Below, piece by piece: positions 54,731 through 64,000 of a stretch of DNA of 64,000 bases. Made by a program: the position numbers and the translations under genes. Every line of letters begins with the position of its first letter. Position 1 is the first letter of the stretch. Source of the DNA: Theodoxus fluviatilis. Its lineage: Eukaryota > Mollusca > Gastropoda > Cycloneritida > Neritidae. The notes under the pieces are model-generated. The model had not been told where the DNA came from and ran no database searches. It saw nothing but the letters and a program-made list of their open reading frames with translations. The stretch covers positions 197,093 to 261,092 of the forward strand of contig JAWQFJ010002797.1 of NCBI GenBank assembly GCA_034096865.1, read 5' to 3'.

Positions 54731-55260
54731 ATGCTAGAGCGTAAATCTAAAACATTTTCAAAGGAAATGTTTGGAACTGGTCTGCCAAGGCCATACAAGT
54801 TAACAGAAGACTTTAATTTTGGAAATCTTAAGATTAACCCAACAGTGCTATATCAAATGAAGCTAGTTGCATTTAAAGATGGTAAAAAAGTACTTAGTAA
54901 ACCAGTTGACTATGATTTCATGTACCTGCTTCATAAAAGGTTTAACTCTAATAAGCAGTACAGCCCAGCAGCCCTTACAACCTTTAAAAAGTTGGTTGAG
55001 CTGTCTGGTTTGCCCATAAACCAAATATCCTTAAAGTTTACAAAAGTTGGTAAGGATTGCACACCAGAGGACTTAGCAAATAGACTGGTTGTATTGACCG
55101 GAAGTGTAGAAGCAGGAAACAAATCCAAGCATGTTACTAGTGAGATAGTAGATATCCTTACAAAGCTGTTAAACAGTAACATTATCAGCAAAAGGAATAT
55201 AAAACAATTTACGAAACATACACAAATATATAAGCCAATATTTTATTTGTATGAAATATA
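54731..55260 (+). CDS. Unknown Polinton protein upstream of the jelly-roll genes
   Basis: MLERKSKTFSKEMFGTGLPR starts an open frame, with ATGL..PY-type N-terminus, FNFGNLKINPTVLYQ, a helical VDYDFMYLLHKRFNSN block and an SEIVDILTKLLNSN helix. The frame runs on without stop into the next protein, whose own ATG at 55261 is the likely start. The natural stop may have been lost, or the two are a fusion. I recognise no fold; comparable ORFs of unknown function occur in Polintons at this position. Confidence 0.45.
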
Positions 55261-55927
55261 CATGAAAGAAAAGGTCGTTTTGAGCAGTGCTGCAGCACCT
55301 ACAGGGGGTGCGTATGACTTTACCATTGACTTGAAGGTAGACCCCTCTAAATGGTATGAAATTGGACTAGAAAAGGCTTTTATCCCAAACACCTGGCATA
55401 ATGTAAGCTATCATAACAACCAATTTGATTACATTGTTTGTCCTGCTATTGACAAATCCTTTTGAATACCCTGTGGAAAATACACAATACCTGAACTAAA
55501 CCACACAATAAAGGAAAAATTAAGAACAATGGAGACAATCCAGAACATAGAAATAACCTTAGTTAACCAAAGAGTTAAAGTGGTTGTTCATTGTGGTTAT
55601 GCAGTGGTGTTTGAACATCATGAAAGTGTGGGGAACTTTTTTGGCTTTAAAATGGAAAGAATATATAACAATGCTTATGGTAAAAAACGTCCTGATCCAC
55701 TGGTAAAAATTCATTCTTCTAATGGGGGAGTCATTCACTCATTTGTGCCTTCATTTAGCTCATTTGGAAAACATATAGAAGCAAGCCCCTCATTTGTAAG
55801 ATATGTACCTCTTCAAACAGACAAAATAAAGTTATGGATCACTGATGAATCTGATAAACCAATTATGTTGTGGAATGATGTTTTTAATGTATTCAGAATC
55901 AGAGAGAAAACATCATCACATTTGTAA
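55261..55927 (+). pseudogene. Minor capsid (penton-like) jelly-roll protein 1
   Basis: It starts MKEKVVLSSAAAPTGGAYDF and has DLKVDPSKWYEIGLEKAFIP, NTWHNVSYHNNQFDY and, after a frameshift at 55463, the VPLQTDKIKLWITDESDKPI and NDVFNVFRIRE end. The frames join near 55465-55529. The pattern (DPSK..EI.L..A..P.TW.N......N.F.Y) recurs in the next gene, so both are related single jelly-rolls of the type that closes capsid vertices. One frameshift separates the halves; the original product would be about 220 residues. Confidence 0.65.
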
Positions 55928-55973
55928 AATGTACTAACTACGTTTATAAAATGTATTTGTACTAAGTATAAAG

Positions 55974-56696
55974 ATGTTTGAAATGATTCTATTCTTAGAT
56001 AGTTCTGGGCAGCAATGCCAAAAATTTACCACTTACTTTAGAGAAATTGTTCTAGACCCAAGCAAGCAACACAAGATAGCTCTAATCAGTGCTGATCTCT
56101 GGTATTCATGGTTCAACGTAACAGAGCAAAACAACAAATTTACATATATCGAAAATGGTCATGTTTTCACAATTACTATACCACCTGGTGCATACAACAT
56201 TCCAGACATTGATAAAGAAATACGAAAAGGAATGAAAAGGATAAGGGGAAATAAAGGCATTTCAATTGAACCAAATTACAATATATTAAGAACAAAAGTA
56301 ACTCTGCAGCCTGGATTTATCATTGATTTTAGATGAAGCAACACACTACGTGAAATTTTGGGCTTTGATAATAGATTGGTCAGTGTGTCTGGAGATGGAG
56401 ACAGAGCAGTAAATATAACCACAATTAACAGCTTGTTAATCAGGTGTTCACTGGTGAGTGGATCCTACATCAATGGGACCTCTTCAGATGTGTTGTATGT
56501 ATTTGCTCCTAACCGTTCTCCAGAAACATTACTCCATATTTCTCCCAACCAAGCAATTTATTTGCCCATTAATCAATCTAATCTCATTTCTGCTATCACG
56601 ATACAAATCACTGATCAATCAGGAAATCTTGTAGACTTTACAGGTGAAATAGGGACCCTTTTTGTCTTTAAAGGAAATCTAACCTATGATATATAG
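55974..56696 (+). pseudogene. Minor capsid (penton-like) jelly-roll protein 2
   Basis: MFEMILFLDSSGQQCQKFTT starts the frame. LDPSKQHKIALISADLWYSW, NVTEQNNKFTYIENG and FTITIPPGAYNIPDIDKEIR give the N-terminal half; after a TGA at 56334 and a shift of frame come INSLLIRCSLVSGSYINGTS, YVFAPNRSPETLLHISPNQA and QITDQSGNLVDFTGE. Polintons typically carry one penton-like protein with such ISPNQ..YLP and ITIQITDQ blocks. The full product would be about 240 residues. Only one lesion was seen. Confidence 0.75.
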
Positions 56697-56724
56697 ATAT
56701 GGCATAATTATTATTTGAAACGGA

Positions 56725-57039
56725 AAATCGTGGGAGGTCAGATACTGGGTCATATTTTCAATCTTGCCAAAAAAAGCTTTCTCTTCTGGAACACAGATAC
56801 TCACTGAAAAATTATCATTTGCAAAGCAGCTTGCTTCAGAAATGGTGAATAGCATTGCAGAAATGCAAGCAAGACAGCTGGGCAACAAAGCCATTCAAAG
56901 CATTATCACTAAAATCAAGCAATCAAGCAAAAATGATAATCCTGCAGTTCCAATGCCTATGCGTGAACCAGTTTCTAATCACAATGCAAGAGCTCTTATA
57001 GGCCCATTGATTTCAGGCACAGGCATTAAAAGATTGTAA
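56725..57039 (+). pseudogene. Small helical Polinton protein
   Basis: GGQILGHIFNLAKKSF in one frame continues as KKAFSSGTQILTEKLSF in the next, so a frameshift lies in the A7 run near 56770. The rest is helical (AKQLASEMVNSIAEMQARQL) and ends with an ALIGPLISGTGIKRL tail. It is the last gene before the right TIR. Function unknown; the amphipathic Gly/Leu ends resemble membrane-active minor virion proteins. Confidence 0.45.
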
Positions 57040-57099
57040 CTTACCTTGCTTCCAGCAATCTGTTAAAATGGCACTATTTTTAGAGTAAAAAACTTCCTG

Positions 57100-57314
57100 A
57101 AGACATCAGGCTTTAACACATTAGATGGAGCAGGATTCCCTGGCTCACCTGGCCATGGATCAATAAAACCCGATCAATAATAACCAATCAATAATGCAAG
57201 TCTTGTGCATTACTCCCCGCCTGATAGAATGCCTTAAACGGGAATTTCCCGGAGTTTGTCACTTGTGTGCTTACAACACCTCAACAAGGTGTGTCTGTAT
57301 GTGTGTGTGTGTCT

Positions 57315-57349
<35 letters not shown>

Positions 57350-57387
57350 AGAGACAGAAGGAGAGACAGAGACACAGACAGACAGTC

Positions 57388-57422
<35 letters not shown>

Positions 57423-57985
57423 TGCATAGAAACAGAGACACAGAAACAGAGAGAGCACAAACAGAGCACACGCCTGCAGCAACAGAGCAGCTGGGGATAT
57501 TGATTTTTTTGCCTTGGCTGCAGGGCGAGGCTGTGCACACACAGATTGGGGGAGGTGAGTGCATGGCACTGGATGGCGATGCGTGGCACTCCGTATGCCA
57601 TCTCAGTCAAAGAATCAGGTCGAATGACCTTGACACTGACATGGCCATCAATTTTAACATGCTAAGCGAGTTATGTCCCTTTAACTGTGAGGATATTTCA
57701 TTAAAAGTAATTAGAAGGGGTGTTCAGGTCTCTCAGAGGCACACCTGACTGGAATATTGCTTTTACAGGCTGGCAAAGCTTACTTGCAGCTCATGCAAGC
57801 AGCCATGCCTGGCATGGGCAGCCTGTCTCTCTCGTTCCCTCCCTGCCTCCTCCTCAGATTGAAAAAAAGTCATTAGCCTGCCAATTAAATTATAAAAAGC
57901 GAACAGTCAGCTATTGAAAAGTGTAAAGTAATGAGGCCATACCGCTAAGTGTATAACTACTATCGAAGCCTGAGAGTACCCAACC
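57100..57985. repeat. Right TIR of Polinton copy B
   Basis: Complement of the left TIR: it begins GGCTTTAACACATTAGATGG, has TCAATAATGCAAGTCTTGTG, (TG)n, (CAGA)n, the GTTATGTCCCTTTAACTGTG block and ends in GCGAACAGTCAGCTA..TGAAAAGTGT, CTAAGTGTATAACTAC. All long ORFs (57194-57748 and complements) are TIR shadows. Confidence 0.9.
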
Positions 57986-58440
57986 TTTTAACACCTACTC
58001 ATGTCAGAGTAGCACTGCTCACAAATGTATTGAACGGTATGTGTATCCGGTCCAATACCCTCCGGTTCTAGAAATGGGACTGCAAACCGACGCATTGTAA
58101 TGTGTTAATGTGGTGTTGTTACTCTACCAACGTCCAAGTAAACACTGCACAGTTTGGCCTATGTCCGCCACTTGTAAACGTAAGAGCAGAGGTACTACTA
58201 ATAGGGAAATACGACTGTTTTATCACCTCATGGAGCAAACCACATGAGCATTCGTAGTGTCACTGATGGCACAGAACGATATCGTCCATATAGTCAACAA
58301 AATCATATCTAGGTTGTGTAGTAAACAAGACCCCTTGGTATTAGACCAAAATGTAGCTTGCCATGTTGAATACTTGCTGCAGATATTAATGAGAGAAAAA
58401 TAAAGTAAAGAACCGAATAAGAATAGCCCCCACACGAATC
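57986..58440. other. Spacer, nothing recognised
   Basis: Unremarkable DNA between the Polinton and the next non-LTR element; the 5' end of the latter may extend into it. Confidence 0.4.
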
Positions 58441-58467
58441 TAAACGCTGCTAAACCTCATTGTTGAA

Positions 58468-58869
58468 GTGGGTATCGAACACTGCCTGTACACGCTATGC
58501 ATTGGCCTGCAGTATAGACGAATTAAGGTCAAAAGGAAAAAAAAACTAGGACAGAACAGTTACAAATGCTGGCAGGAAAGTGACTATTCAAAGCCATCTT
58601 ATGATGCCTGCAGGAGGATGAGACGCTTGGCTCAACGTGTTTCCAAGGCGGGTGTACTTGATGTTGTTCTCTATATGTCGCTGCTACTGATGTGCGTCAC
58701 TACGCCATGCTCCAAACCAACAAATCCGCACGATCTTTCAAACCAAATTCTACAACATGGTGATGTGGAAAACAACCCCGGCCCAGCTCCTAGAGATACC
58801 TTCACTCCCTTGTCGGCCTTTTCAGATGGAAACTTGTATCATTCTCAGACAGAAGGGGTTGGTTTTTAG
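58468..58869 (+). pseudogene. ORF1 N-terminus with 2A-like motif
   Basis: The open frame (133 codons) starts MGIEHCLYTLCIGLQYRRIK. It contains a hydrophobic segment (VLDVVLYMSLLLMCV) and, at 58762-58785, DVENNPGP, which fits D-V/I-E-x-N-P-G-P exactly; the residues before it are LSNQILQHG. Such a sequence would make ribosomes skip the G-P bond and release the N-terminal part. The frame stops at 58867 and the expected RNA-binding part is not clear downstream, so the gene is truncated or decayed. Confidence 0.7.
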
Positions 58870-60052
58870 AATAGAAATGAGACTAACTTACACCTTCGCG
58901 AAAACGTGATGAATTTGGAAACAGAAATACATGGGAGGAGTGATGCTATAACGGGGAGGTCGGGTGGCTCAACAATCAACAGAGGCAGATGTGGATCTGC
59001 CTCCATGAAATGGAGAGACGGCACCAAATCCAAATTCATAATCTCATCGAAACTACATGAATCATTACTGCTAATCAGACCTTACACAGGAAAAAGCTAA
59101 TGGAATGCATTCTGAACTGAACAACTGCCTAAATATTACAGAAACAATGTTCAACAACTTAGGACAAGACTTTAGGTAAAACTTTTAGGATATTTGGCAA
59201 TCCAGAGAAAAGACGCGAATCGTATTGAGAGTGTCTCCACCAAGTGCTAGAATGTGTGCAAGAAGCACTTCCTGAAGTGCCATGGTCAGAAAGAGACAGT
59301 GTGCATGTGCAAATGATAGATAGCAAAAGAAAAATGAAGGAAGAACCCCACCCAGTCATGGTGTCTTTCTGATCTGGACAAACTGATACTGCTTCGACTA
59401 CACCCGAGCGTTCTAAGAAGAGGAGGAATAAGAGTCTCCGGAGGTTTATCACTAGACCGCAGTTCAAATACCAGTACAACAGACTGCCAATCCAACTCTG
59501 CATGACACAAGGAAGCTCCTCGAGCAGCCCACCAATGACCATATGATCCTCCAGAGAATAGAGAATGACCCCTGGCTGACCCCAGATGACCCAACAGGCA
59601 TCCACCAAAAGATAAGATGTAAGAGAGAATCACTGGAAGCCTCCCACAACCAGACACCAAAGACAACGATACCGAGTGATAAATAACCTCACTGTCATTC
59701 AGCCAACCTCTGTAGCTCCCTTACTCCCAAACGAGAGTTACGACGAAAGGGCTACACAGGCTAAGGTCAACCTCATCTAAAGAAACTACCCCACAGAACA
59801 GCAGAACACAAGAGTGAAATCTGGTCGAACCAAGAAAGGACCTCATCGACAACCCAAAGATCATGCTGGCAAAACAAGCCGGTCGGCGTTGACAAGCAGC
59901 AGAGCAGGCAACCCACCTGATGACATGTAACCTGATACAGCTCCACCATGTACAGGCAGTGACTGGCTCAGTGAGTACCATGAAGTTCCCACTGAACGCA
60001 GTACATCGTCCCCAAACAGAGACCAGCGACATCAATTAATGTAATTAATGAG
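58870..60052 (+). pseudogene. Decayed middle part of the L2/CR1-like element
   Basis: Short pieces in shifting frames such as SLRRFITRPQFKYQYNRLP and ENDPWLTPDDPTGIHQ suggest remnants of ORF1/ORF2 but no endonuclease motif could be confirmed. The minus-strand ORFs 59159-60035 are antisense shadows. Confidence 0.35.
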
Positions 60053-61160
60053 GGGAAACTTGTTGGGGTGGTCTTTCTGGACTTCTCAAAGGCTTTAGAT
60101 CTCGTTCCGCATAATATACTTCTTAAAACATTACATGCATCAGGATGTGATGAATCATCACTTACATGGTTTCAATTCTATCTCAACGGAAGAACACAAC
60201 AGGTTTCAGTCGACACAAAACTCTCAAAAGAATGTAAAATCAGTTCTGTCGTACCTCAAAGCTCAATTCTCGGGCCTCTACTTTACTCCATTTTTTCTTC
60301 AGATTTACCTTCAGTAACCCCCCAGTCTTACGCTGATCTGTATGCAGCCGTCACCACTCTTATAGCTATTGCATCCAATTTATGGAACTTCAAAACAAAC
60401 TTGATGATGACTTGATTAGAACAGATTCCTGGACAAGACCAAAATGGAATGACCCTAAACCCACACAAAACAACATGTATGCTATTAAACTACCCTGCAA
60501 AGAAGACGAACTCTCTCCTCTATGAAACTCAACCTGAATTTACACAGTTATCCGATACCAAACGTTCATAGACAAACATTACTGGGTGTGCGTATTAATG
60601 ACAATCTGTTTTGGACTAGTGCTGAATATGTCATTAAAAACTCAATACTCAGTTATTTATATTTAAAAAGATAAAAGCATCTCGTCTCATGGAAAACTGG
60701 AAAATGTTTCACACTGCATACCTCGCCCCACAAATAAGTTACTGTTTAAATGTCTGAGGACATTGTCCTCACAGATGTAAAGATTATGTCAATCGAATCA
60801 TGAGGAGATCTGGACGTAATATCATGGATAACTATGAAATGCCTCTAAATGAAATGCTGTCCGGTTGGAACTGACTCTCTTTTAAACATGAATGTCAGTT
60901 TTAAACGGCCATATTAGTATACAAAATGTTGACATTGCAATCTCCATCCTACTTCCAATAAATTTTCTCACGCTTAGGCGATACACGACTCCGTGTATTC
61001 TCAATATAAAATATTCATCCTCCCATGGTCTACTCGGATGTGTTTCGTAAATTGTTAACTTATTATGCTACAAAGCTATGGAGCTCGCTACCTTTTTCTG
61101 TAAAAAGATTAATCAAATCGTCAGTGATTCAAAAAGCAGTTAAAACTCTATCTCAAGAAC
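60053..61160 (+). pseudogene. Reverse transcriptase remnant of the L2/CR1-like element
   Basis: VVFLDFSKALDLVPHNILL (motif A region), TWFQFYLNGRTQQVSVDTKL and VVPQSSILGPLLYSIFSSDL (QGSxLGP-type motif B) are open at 60068-60415. The catalytic YADD position reads YADLYAAVTT, so the second Asp is lost. Later pieces, ILVYKMLTLQSPSYFQ and LTYYATKLWSSLPFSV with QKAVKTLS, form the C-terminal end. At least six frameshifts or stops. These motifs match CR1/L2 rather than the element at 33.6-36.8 kb. Confidence 0.75.
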
Positions 61161-61165
61161 AATAA

Positions 61166-61176
61166 AGAGAGGGGCT

Positions 61177-61222
<46 letters not shown>
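61166..61222. repeat. (GA)n microsatellite in the 3' UTR
   Basis: GAGAGA run just after the end of the RT remnant. Confidence 0.95.
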
Positions 61223-61225
<3 letters not shown>

Positions 61226-61324
61226 GAGATAGTTCACATTCTTCTTGTCACGATATTTTATTGTGATGGCCACTGGAAGATGGATTTTTATTGTACAAGT
61301 GTATACCATCGTTAGATAAAACAA

Positions 61325-61375
61325 TTGAATTGAATTGAATTGAATTGAATCGAATTGAATTGAATTGAATTGAAT
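61325..61375. repeat. (GAATT)n 3' tail
   Basis: Pentanucleotide TTGAA repeats, about ten units with one TCGAA variant, ending the non-LTR element. Such repeated tails are typical for L2/CR1-type elements. Confidence 0.85.
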
Positions 61376-61380
61376 CAACG

Positions 61381-62870
61381 CGAGAAAACTCAGATGTATA
61401 TCCTCGACTGGGGGAATGGAACACCTAGTAACCCAGACGTTACGAATCAAACCAGCGAAAGAAGTGATTTTTCGGAGAGAGCAGTCAACGAAGAAACCGT
61501 AGAGCGGCTCTCACTGGGCGCAGGAAATCGACGCACTGAAGAAAACGTAAGCAACACCATGGGAAATCAGCGACACAACGAAAGTGACTCCGATTTAGCA
61601 GACAGGAGTCATATTTCACCAAGGCAGAATACGATATGGAAAGGGAGACTACGACAAACTCAGCTGGCTTTCCTGGACAGGGAGGCCCCATCTACGAGTA
61701 CATGAAGGTTAGGCTGACGATCCACTCCAGCAAGTGATGGCAGTCAAGACGAAGATGAGCATATCTCCGATCACAATTCACAGGATGCAGTCCACCATAA
61801 AATGAAGATTGTAAGCCAGAATGTAGAGGGACTGTCATCAAAACTAAATGTGCCATGTTTTTCTCCATACGTGTTACAATTTCATGTTCTTTGTCTAGTA
61901 GAAACGTTCTTATCCAATAAGTTTGGTTTTGCTGTGCATTTGAGTGATTAGACAGTCTTCTAAACGGCTTCTGTTACATTGTCCCACCATGGCAGGCGAT
62001 CTGGAGGAGCTCTTATTGCGGTCACGAAAATTCTTGACTACGATGTCGCTCAGCTGAATTGTGATAATGATGGTACAGTCATAGTTCGATTATCTAACCA
62101 GGGGCACAGACATTTAATTATTTTATGTGTATACATTCCTCCCATAGACTCTCCGTATTATGATGATAAAGCGTCATATGTAATATAGAGAAGACGAACA
62201 ATTGCAGATACAGGATAGATACTCCAACGCCACAGTAATACTGTGCGAGGATTTTAACGCAAGGACAGAACATTGGAGCATGACCATTGCGGAGGACGAC
62301 AGTGAAAATGAAATGTCACCGGCTGACATGGTTTGCTGTTCCTGATATAGGGAAACAATTTATCGACACTCTCAAGATCATACTGTAAATCAGTTTGGTA
62401 GGCTCTTGATTGACTTGTGCAGAATACTCCGTTTATGCATTCTAAATTGAAGCAAAGCAGGCGATGAAGATGGTATAGTCACGTACGTCTCAAGGACAGG
62501 AGAAAGTGTACTTGACTATTGTCTCGTGAGTATCGTCGACACGGATCTTGTTACCAAATTCAGAGTCAGCCAACAAGTTATGTCGGATCACATGCCTATT
62601 CAGATAAATATTGGTTCGGCAGTAGAGGCAACCGAGCGGGGAAACAAAAAAAAACTATTTCTAATCTAATGTGGGGTAGGGACAGAGTACATGACATTGC
62701 GACTGCAATGCAGTCTCCCGAGTCCAGTGCTTGTAGGAGCCAAGCCTGTGAGATGCTGATCTGGGACGCAAATTTGGCCCTACAAATGGTATTGCCATGT
62801 AAAATATTCTATGCATATAATTTACGTTCGCAGTTGATCGAGGAATCGAAAATCCCGAACGGGTAGTAAA
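61381..62870 (+). pseudogene. Third non-LTR element: APE endonuclease fragment
   Basis: An acidic/basic ORF (61370-61705) leads to KMKIVSQNVEGLSSKL (Asn motif), VLCLVETFLS (Glu), HHGRRSGGALIAV, LCVYIPPIDSPYY, CEDFNARTEHW (Asp/Asn), SRTGESVLDYCLVS and VMSDHMPIQINI, where the final SDH is intact. Motif spacing follows the endonuclease of the element at 33.6 kb, but the sequence is distinct. Frameshifts and stops break it at about ten sites. No RT follows; the copy seems 3'-truncated near 62640. Confidence 0.65.
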
Positions 62871-63411
62871 TTGTTTATGATGTGTTAAGTGTACAAATGT
62901 CCATACTACAGCTTTGATCACCATACCTATGACAACGAAAAAGCATGTACAAAGACAATATATTACAATGTGTATATTCTATGCATGCGTTGGGATGGCA
63001 GTAGAGTGACGATGCAAAATCCCTAAACGAGGAGGTGATTGTGTGCTTTTAAGTGTACAATATTGCTCATACTACAGGTCTAATTCCCTTCAGTATCACT
63101 AGAATAATAGAGAACCATGTGCAACACTCCATGCTCTGGCAGCTTCGCGAATGACGTCACGTGACACAACCACTGCTGGTCACGACCAGAGCTACTTGCC
63201 GTAGCTAAGGCGACAGCATAAACGAGGAGACTGATATAAACAGGGGCAAAGCATCGCAGTATCCCAGCACTTTCCTGAAACTTCACAGCACTTTCATGAC
63301 TGGCTACCAGTTCTGGCATTTTCCCTGTAGTTATTTTGTTGCTATTGTGTTGATTAACCTCTGCAATGGAGGAGTCCAAGTATTTCATTTCAATTCTTTC
63401 ATGTATTTCCT
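62871..63411. other. Non-coding, nothing recognised
   Basis: Mixed DNA without repeats or exon signals; the 63080 frame on the minus strand opens only because of the adjacent CAT repeat. Confidence 0.45.
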
Positions 63412-63565
<154 letters not shown>

Positions 63566-63583
63566 TGTCTCTGTTCTCTGTCC

Positions 63584-64000
<417 letters not shown>

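Larger units (their letters stand above)
38480..57985 (-). mobile_element. Polinton/Maverick copy B, nearly full length, with three nested insertions
   Basis: Inverted repeats of almost 1 kb bound a 19.5-kb unit; without the three insertions it is about 15.7 kb, normal for Polintons. Left-half genes (integrase to polymerase) are on the minus strand; the packaging ATPase and jelly-roll proteins are on the plus strand near the right end. The set (integrase, protease, PolB, ATPase, major and minor capsid proteins) is the diagnostic Polinton/adintovirus combination of a virus-like element. Every large gene has frameshifts or stops. Exact ends and a 6-bp target duplication were not resolved because TIR similarity fades gradually beyond 38500 and 57960. 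Confidence 0.9.
58441..61380 (+). mobile_element. Degenerate L2/CR1-like non-LTR retrotransposon with a 2A-like ORF1
   Basis: ORF1 start with a 2A-like motif, remnants in all frames, an RT palm fragment with CR1/L2-like text, a C-terminal WSSLPF segment and a 3' end with (GAATT)n. The copy is older than the one at 32-37 kb, with many stops. 2A-like sequences are documented for L2- and CR1-clade elements of invertebrates. Confidence 0.75.

Noticed and set aside
59159..60035. Minus-strand ORFs of 149, 126 and 104 codons
   Set aside because: Antisense to the degenerate LINE; no family signature.

Overview
This window comes from an animal nuclear genome. Codon use, GT-AG exon borders, long introns and dense repeats all indicate a eukaryote. 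The retroelement families, the Polintons and the fucolectin-plus-EGF host gene suggest a marine lophotrochozoan, most likely a mollusc; that assignment is an inference and not proven here. There are no bacterial genes, operons, CRISPR arrays or recognisable tRNA/rRNA genes.

Layout. 1-2795: the end of a Polinton/Maverick (copy A, plus orientation) with protease, PLA2-like and integrase remnants and a terminal inverted repeat (TIR). 2808-5228: a (CCAT)n-type satellite. 5472-5675: a host exon encoding the end of an F5/8-type/fucolectin-like domain. 6520-14112: one (TG)n tract split by two LTR insertions, a rearranged Gypsy element with one inverted LTR (6698-12221) and a solo LTR (12299-13714). 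14834-16050: a Harbinger-like element with TTA target duplication. 16865-17575: a CR1/Rex1-like 3' end. 17946-25748: a nearly complete Ty3/Gypsy element with integrase placed before reverse transcriptase (Gmr1-like order). 25998-27160: a host EGF-like exon followed by a tandem duplication that carries two candidate micro-exons. 27572-29757: a 2.2-kb CT array, then an unassigned open region to 30684. About 31970-36980: an APE-type non-LTR element with a 2A-like peptide in ORF1.

38480-57985 is a second, far more complete Polinton (copy B) with TIRs. It encodes integrase, zinc-ribbon/PLA2 protein, adenain-like protease, small hydrophobic peptides, a double-jelly-roll-type major capsid protein and family-B DNA polymerase on the minus strand. 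Its right half holds an HNH-like ORF, a membrane/coiled-coil protein, a tail-fibre-like repeat protein, an FtsK/HerA-type packaging ATPase and two related jelly-roll proteins. Three later insertions interrupt it: a Helentron-like element in the left TIR and two solo LTRs, which belong to the two LTR families seen elsewhere in the window. Every large Polinton gene is broken, so the element is a fossil.

58441-61380 is a second non-LTR element (L2/CR1-like) with its own 2A-like motif. 61381-62870 is an endonuclease fragment of a third. The window ends in (CAT)n and (CT)n arrays.

How it fits together. The host signal reads as one plus-strand receptor-like gene (fucolectin-like exon, EGF-like exon, phase-1 micro-exons). 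Its intron between 5676 and 25997 has filled with transposons. Everything else is nested mobile DNA and simple repeats. The most notable observations are the tail-fibre-like gene in a Polinton, the Helentron packed with AGGTCA half-sites, the two different 2A peptides, the inverted-LTR Gypsy element and the micro-exon duplication.
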